Assembly (NCBI GenBank): GCA_944388825.1
Contig: CALXKG010000263.1
Location: 1 to 9,603, forward strand
DNA: 9,603 nucleotides
Direction: 5' to 3'
Source of the DNA: an uncultured Clostridia bacterium
Lineage (GTDB): Bacteria > Bacillota > Clostridia > Oscillospirales > Ruminococcaceae
The translations under genes were made by a program, and so were the position numbers. The notes below the pieces were generated by a model. It saw only the letters and a list, made by a program, of their open reading frames with translations, searched no databases and was not told the origin of the DNA. Positions 6,570 through 9,603 of this stretch are shown here, one piece after another (within the stretch, counting starts at the first letter, position 1; each line of letters starts with the position of its first letter).

Positions 6570-6598
6570 TTGATTTTTTCCCGCAGATTTGCTATACT
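6570..6598 (+). promoter_or_regulatory. SigA promoter of the 6S RNA
   Basis: TTGATT (6570-6575), a 17-base spacer and TATACT (6593-6598) preceded by TGC (extended -10). The predicted start near 6605 agrees with the 5' edge of the RNA fold. No ribosome binding site or credible reading frame follows for 260 bases, fitting an RNA gene. Confidence 0.8.
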
Positions 6599-6604
6599 GA
6601 CTAT

Positions 6605-6803
6605 GGACAAAAAACATTCTGCCTTGTGCGAGTAATTATGGAGTTTTAAATCCGAACACATTTAAAACGGGAGCCGACCTCCGCTCCAGGATTGCAGACC
6701 TCCCGGGGAAACCCGGATGAAGGGAGCGTGAGCGCTGCGGGGTGGCACCCACCTGCTGAGAAGCGGGTTTATATCCCATATGACGGCAAGGCGGGTCACT
6801 TTT
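6605..6803 (+). ncRNA. ssrS: 6S RNA (ssrS / bsrA type)
   Basis: 6S RNA binds the SigA RNA polymerase holoenzyme by mimicking an open promoter and holds it in stationary phase. The roughly 199-nt size fits the family (about 180-200). The ends pair: GCCTTG (6621-6626) with CAAGGC (6787-6792), extended by wobble pairs and an A/T helix (6611-6614 with 6800-6803). TATGG (6637-6641) pairs with CCATA (6776-6780). A large central region then opens. Its 5' side holds a hairpin (6643-6650 with 6661-6668) and its 3' side another closed by a GAGA loop (6751-6757 with 6762-6768). A long inner arm (CGCTCC 6682-6687 with GGAGCG 6723-6728) ends in a GAAA tetraloop (6703-6716). The segments GGAGTTTTAAA, AAAACGGGAGC and GGCACCCACCTG look like clostridial 6S from memory. 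In B. subtilis the 6S-1 gene bsrA lies directly upstream of yrvM, the tcdA homologue, exactly as here. Ends are approximate. Confidence 0.82.
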
Positions 6804-6808
6804 AAGGC

Positions 6809-6846
6809 AAAAGGCTTCTGCGATGAGCGGGAGCCTTTTTCTTTTT
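6809..6846 (+). terminator. Rho-independent terminator of the 6S RNA
   Basis: AAAAGGCTTCTGC (6809-6821) pairs with GCGGGAGCCTTTT (6827-6839), with a few G-T wobbles and a GATGA loop, followed by TCTTTTT. It ends 6S transcription six bases beyond the folded RNA and 21 bases before the tcdA start codon. The genes downstream are therefore either read through this hairpin or use a promoter I could not find. Confidence 0.85.
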
Positions 6847-6853
6847 AAACCGG

Positions 6854-6859
6854 AAGGAG
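6854..6859 (+). promoter_or_regulatory. Ribosome binding site that fixes the tcdA start
   Basis: AAGGAG lies 8 bases before the GTG at 6868. The nearby ATG at 6861 is only one base from this site and opens a different frame, so GTG is taken as the start. Confidence 0.8.
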
Positions 6860-6867
6860 AATGAAAA

Positions 6868-7578
6868 GTGGAAAACTGGCAGGCGCGGCAGGCGCTGTTG
6901 ATGGGGGAAGCGGCGGTGGACGCCCTCGCCGGGAAGACGGCGGCGGTCATCGGGCTGGGCGGCGTCGGCGGGGCCTGCGCCGAGGGGTTATGCCGGGGCG
7001 GAGTCGGTTCGCTCATCCTGATGGACCACGATACCGTCGACGAGACCAATATAAACCGCCAGCTCTTCGCCCTCCGCTCGACCATCGGGATGGAAAAGAC
7101 GCTGGCGGCGGAAAAAAGGCTGCTGGACATCAACCCCGACTGCCGGATCATCCGCCTCTCCGCCTTTTACGGCCCCGAGACGGCGGAAACGCTCTTCTCC
7201 TGCCGCCCGGATGTTGTGATCGACTGCATCGACACGGTGTCGGCCAAGCTCCACCTGCTGGCGGAATGCGCCTCCCGCGGCATCCCGCTCCTTATGAGCC
7301 TCGGCACCGGCAACCGCCTAGACCCCGCCGCCTTCCGGGTCGGCAGGCTGTCCGATACCGCCCGGGCAGGCGGCGACGGCCTTGCCCGGGCGATGCGCCG
7401 GGAGGTCAGAAAGCGCGGCCTGCCCGACCCCGACGTCCTCTACTCCACCGAGCTGCCCTGCAAAACCGTCCTGCCGGACGGGCGGCGGTACGCGCCGGGG
7501 TCGGTCTCCTTCTGCCCGCCGGTCGCCGGGTATATCGAGGCGGGCTGGGCCATCCGGACACTATTGCAGCAGATATAA
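6868..7578 (+). CDS. tcdA: tRNA threonylcarbamoyladenosine dehydratase (TcdA/CsdL/YrvM, E1-like)
   Basis: The 236-residue ThiF/MoeB-fold enzyme uses ATP to turn t6A at tRNA position 37 into the cyclic form ct6A. The nucleotide-binding loop is IGLGGVGG (28-35), followed by LMDHDTVDETNINRQLFAL (51-69) with the adenylate-contacting D-x-D and N-x-NRQ residues. DCIDTVSAKLHL (119-130) and SLGTGNRLDPAAF (144-156) are typical of TcdA rather than of MoeB or ThiF. The C-terminal GLARAMRREVRKRG block (171-184) and VLYSTE (190-195) also match TcdA. There are no CxxC zinc pairs as in MoeB/ThiF. It is somewhat shorter than E. coli TcdA (268). Translation starts at GTG behind AAGGAG. The 6S RNA and its terminator lie directly upstream, as for yrvM in B. 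subtilis. The next gene starts 28 bases after its stop, with no terminator between. Confidence 0.9.
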   Translation: MENWQARQALLMGEAAVDALAGKTAAVIGLGGVGGACAEGLCRGGVGSLILMDHDTVDETNINRQLFALRSTIGMEKTLAAEKRLLDINPDCRIIRLSAFYGPETAETLFSCRPDVVIDCIDTVSAKLHLLAECASRGIPLLMSLGTGNRLDPAAFRVGRLSDTARAGGDGLARAMRREVRKRGLPDPDVLYSTELPCKTVLPDGRRYAPGSVSFCPPVAGYIEAGWAIRTLLQQI

Positions 7579-7591
7579 AAAACAGCCATCC

Positions 7592-7598
7592 AAAGGAG
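7592..7598 (+). promoter_or_regulatory. Ribosome binding site that fixes the start at 7607
   Basis: AAAGGAG stands 8 bases before the ATG at 7607. The same frame is open upstream to 7382, but that part overlaps tcdA and has no ribosome binding site, so the shorter protein is the real one. Confidence 0.85.
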
Positions 7599-7606
7599 CC
7601 ATATCC

Positions 7607-8269
7607 ATGCCAACGAAACCCAAAACCCGCCCGAAAACCGCCAAGGCCTTCCGCCCGGGGGCGGTCATAGCAGCCGTCATCGCCTTGCTGCTCGTCACCT
7701 TCCTCTACTTCCCCCTCTACAACCAGCCGGGCGTCCACACCGCCGCCGGGTTCCTGCCGGAGACGGAACCGGGCGTCTACTCCGCCGGCGGCGTCACGCT
7801 GGCCGTTTCAGACGGGACGGTCAGCTTCCCGGGCGGGCTTTCCCCCCTCTCCGCCGCCCCGATGGAACAGGCGGGCTATTACACCGTGACCCGGGATGGA
7901 GACGTCCTCTACTCCGGCCCTATCCCGGCATCGGAGGCGGAAGACCGCGCCATCGCGGCGGACGGGACCCTCTCCCCCTTAACAGACGGCACGCTCCCGG
8001 CGGGCGGCTACCCCGTCTCCCTCTCCCAGCTGATCCCCCTTTCCCAGGGGACGCCGGAGACCCGGGGCCGGGGCGGGCTGACGGCCGGGTTTGCAGCGCT
8101 GCTCATCTGGGCGGTGGACCTGTTGTTCCCCAACTTCTTCTTCCGGGCCGACCCCCGCAACGCCGGCAGCCGCTCCGCCCCCGCCGCCGGATACCGGCGG
8201 GTGCAGCGGGCGCTCTGGCTCATCCTGCCGCTTGTATCCGCCTGCTTCCTGCTGGCGGCGCTCTTATAA
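7607..8269 (+). CDS. Membrane protein of unknown function, three membrane segments
   Basis: I do not recognise this 220-residue protein. It starts with a basic 17-residue tail (MPTKPKTRPKTAKAFRP), then a strong membrane segment at about 19-37 (AVIAAVIALLLVTFLYFPLY). A mostly polar loop of about 120 residues (38-157) looks beta-rich, with short hydrophobic strands separated by glycine and proline turns (GVYSAGGVTLAVSDGTVSF, YYTVTRDGDVLYSGPIP). Two more segments follow at about 158-178 (ending DLLFPNFFF) and 202-220, joined by a basic, probably cytoplasmic loop (RADPRNAGSRSAPAAGYRRVQR). The positive-inside rule places the large loop outside the cell. AAAGGAG precedes the ATG. It sits 28 bases after tcdA and 18 bases before the fucosidase gene, so it is probably co-transcribed with both. 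No catalytic motif or transporter signature is visible. It may be lineage specific. Confidence 0.8.
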   Translation: MPTKPKTRPKTAKAFRPGAVIAAVIALLLVTFLYFPLYNQPGVHTAAGFLPETEPGVYSAGGVTLAVSDGTVSFPGGLSPLSAAPMEQAGYYTVTRDGDVLYSGPIPASEAEDRAIAADGTLSPLTDGTLPAGGYPVSLSQLIPLSQGTPETRGRGGLTAGFAALLIWAVDLLFPNFFFRADPRNAGSRSAPAAGYRRVQRALWLILPLVSACFLLAALL

Positions 8270-8287
8270 TCCCAAAGGAGGTTTATT

Positions 8288-9589
8288 ATGCACGACATCA
8301 TCAAAGCCCGCACCGAGCGGACCCGCTGGTTTTCAGACGCCCGGTTTGGGATGTTCATCCACTGGGGCCTCTACGCGATCCCCGCCCGGGGCGAATGGGT
8401 GCGCAGCGTCGAGCGGATCTCAAACGAGGACTATCAGCCCTACTTTGCGGAATTTAACCCCACCCGCTTTGACCCGAAGGCCTGGGCCAGGCTCGCCAAA
8501 GAGGCCGGGATGCGGTACGCGGTCCTGACCGCCAAGCACCACGACGGCTTTTGCCTGTTCGACTCCGCCCTCACCGACTACAAGGCGACCAACACCCCCG
8601 CCGGGCGGGACCTGGTGCGGGAATTCCTCGACGCCTTCCGGGCGGAGGGGCTGAAGGTCGGGCTGTACTATTCGCTGCTGGACTGGCACCACCCCGATTA
8701 CCCCCACTATGGCGACCGCAACCACCCGATGCGGGACGACCCCGCCTGCGGCAACGGGAACCGGGACTTTAACCGCTACCTGGACTACCTGCACGGCCAG
8801 GTGCGGGAGCTTCTGACCAACTACGGCAAGCTGGACATCATCTGGTTCGACTTCTCCTACGACGACATGGCGGGCGAAACATGGCGGGCGACCGACCTGG
8901 TCCGGATGGCCCGCACCCTCCAGCCCGGCATCATCATCGACAACCGGCTGGAATCGGGCGGCGAGTCCTACGGCTCGATCGTCACCAGTTCCCCCACCTA
9001 CTATTCCGGCGACTTCGCCTCCCCCGAGCAGATGGTCCCGCCGGCCGGGATGACGGATGAAAACGGCGACCCGATCCCGTGGGAAGCCTGCATGACCTTA
9101 AACGACCATTGGGGCTACTGCGCCGCCGACCACCACTATAAGGACGCCCGGATGGTCGTCCGCAACCTGGTCGAGTGTGTCAGCAAAAACGGCAACCTCC
9201 TCTTAAACGTCGGCCCCGACGCGAAGGGCGAGATCCCGGAGGAATCGGTCAAAATCCTGAAAGAGGTCGGCCGGTGGATGGCGAAAAACGGCGAGTCGGT
9301 CTACGGCTGCGGCGGCTCCGGCCTCCCGAAGCCCGACTGGGGCCGGTTTACCTGTAAAGGGAATACCCTGTACGCCCATGTGATGGAGGAAAACGTCAAC
9401 GCCTACCTCCTCGACCTGCTCCCCGAGCAGGTGGAAAAGGTCCGCCTGCTGGCAAACGGCGCTGAGATGTCCCTTTCCCGCCCCTGGAACGCCGTCACCA
9501 TCAAGGACAAGAGCTTCTTCACCTTCTGGGGGCAGAGCTTCCCCCTCCCGGATGAAACCGACACCGTCGTGCAGCTGACGCTGAAATAA
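8288..9589 (+). CDS. GH29 alpha-L-fucosidase
   Basis: The 433-residue enzyme belongs to glycoside hydrolase family 29, which removes alpha-L-fucose from glycan ends with retention. Family blocks are WFSDARFGMFIHWGLYA (14-30), YAVLTAKHHDGFCLFDS (77-93), VGLYYSLLDWHHPDYP (124-139), LDIIWFDFSYDD (182-193), YYSGDFASPEQ (238-248), CMTLNDHWGY (268-277) and SKNGNLLLNVGPDAKGEIP (299-317). Asp188 is the expected nucleophile. Glu247 is the best candidate for the acid/base, which varies in position across this family. A small beta-rich C-terminal domain follows at about 340-433. There is no signal peptide, so it acts in the cytoplasm on imported oligosaccharides. A strong AAAGGAGG lies 6 bases before the ATG, 18 bases after the preceding gene. 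It ends 14 bases before the window edge, so its terminator or next gene is not seen. Whether it favours alpha-1,2 or alpha-1,3/4 linkages cannot be read here. Confidence 0.95.
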   Translation: MHDIIKARTERTRWFSDARFGMFIHWGLYAIPARGEWVRSVERISNEDYQPYFAEFNPTRFDPKAWARLAKEAGMRYAVLTAKHHDGFCLFDSALTDYKATNTPAGRDLVREFLDAFRAEGLKVGLYYSLLDWHHPDYPHYGDRNHPMRDDPACGNGNRDFNRYLDYLHGQVRELLTNYGKLDIIWFDFSYDDMAGETWRATDLVRMARTLQPGIIIDNRLESGGESYGSIVTSSPTYYSGDFASPEQMVPPAGMTDENGDPIPWEACMTLNDHWGYCAADHHYKDARMVVRNLVECVSKNGNLLLNVGPDAKGEIPEESVKILKEVGRWMAKNGESVYGCGGSGLPKPDWGRFTCKGNTLYAHVMEENVNAYLLDLLPEQVEKVRLLANGAEMSLSRPWNAVTIKDKSFFTFWGQSFPLPDETDTVVQLTLK

Positions 9590-9603
9590 TCCCGGCTTTT
9601 CTA

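Noticed and set aside
6735..6770. T-box-like element: GGGGTGGCACC resembles the T-box GGGTGGNACC sequence
   Set aside because: The next bases (CACCTG) do not continue as GCG. The gene behind is not an aminoacyl-tRNA synthetase or amino-acid gene. The whole region closes on itself as a rod, as in 6S RNA, and the 6S-yrvM synteny explains it better.
7382..7606. Upstream extension of the membrane protein to a start inside tcdA
   Set aside because: It would overlap tcdA by almost 200 bases, has no ribosome binding site and is a GC-rich shadow. AAAGGAG before 7607 fixes the start.
6861..7670. Frame starting with ATG at 6861
   Set aside because: It runs alongside tcdA in another frame, gives an Arg/Gly/Pro-rich shadow product, and its ATG is only one base from the ribosome binding site.
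1..9603. CRISPR, tRNA, transposon, phage, toxin-antitoxin or defence system
   Set aside because: No spaced repeats, cloverleaf folds, transposase or integrase motifs, or small toxin/antitoxin pairs are visible. Every gene but one falls in a known family, and nothing suggests a new multi-gene system.

Overview
The window looks like chromosome from a GC-rich, endospore-forming member of the Firmicutes (Clostridia, probably a gut Oscillospiraceae/Christensenellales-type lineage). Three things point there: the minimal clostridial spore set spoVAC-spoVAD-spoVAEb, strong GGAGG-type ribosome binding sites before nearly every gene, and a 6S RNA directly upstream of a tcdA/yrvM homologue, the arrangement known from Bacillus subtilis. 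The lineage is inferred from gene content only.

Layout. 1-662 (+): C-terminal part of a cell-wall protein with a peptidoglycan-binding domain and an M23 domain that lacks two catalytic histidines. 795-2015 (-): a solitary tryptophan synthase beta chain with its own promoter and terminator. 2126-4051 (+): the spoVA operon behind a forespore-type promoter, encoding the dipicolinic-acid channel. 4107-4676 (-): an HD-domain protein, convergent with spoVA across a shared terminator, behind a perfect consensus promoter. 4871-6493 (+): a cytoplasmic formylglycine sulfatase, divergent from the HD gene, with a cre-like operator just downstream of its promoter. 6605-6803 (+): 6S RNA with its own promoter and terminator. 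6868-9589 (+): tcdA, a three-span membrane protein of unknown function, and a GH29 alpha-L-fucosidase, closely spaced and probably co-transcribed.

How the parts relate. Most are ordinary housekeeping or sporulation units. The possible functional theme is carbohydrate: a sulfatase and an alpha-L-fucosidase, both without signal peptides, lie on either side of the 6S RNA/tcdA locus. This would suit intracellular processing of imported sulfated, fucosylated glycans such as mucin-derived oligosaccharides. No transporter, sulfatase-maturing enzyme or other glycosidase is in the window, so this link is weak. I found no CRISPR array, tRNA, rRNA, insertion sequence or phage module, and no convincing new multi-gene system. 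The points most worth following are the cre-controlled sulfatase, the 6S RNA, the degenerate M23 domain and the unknown membrane protein placed before the fucosidase.
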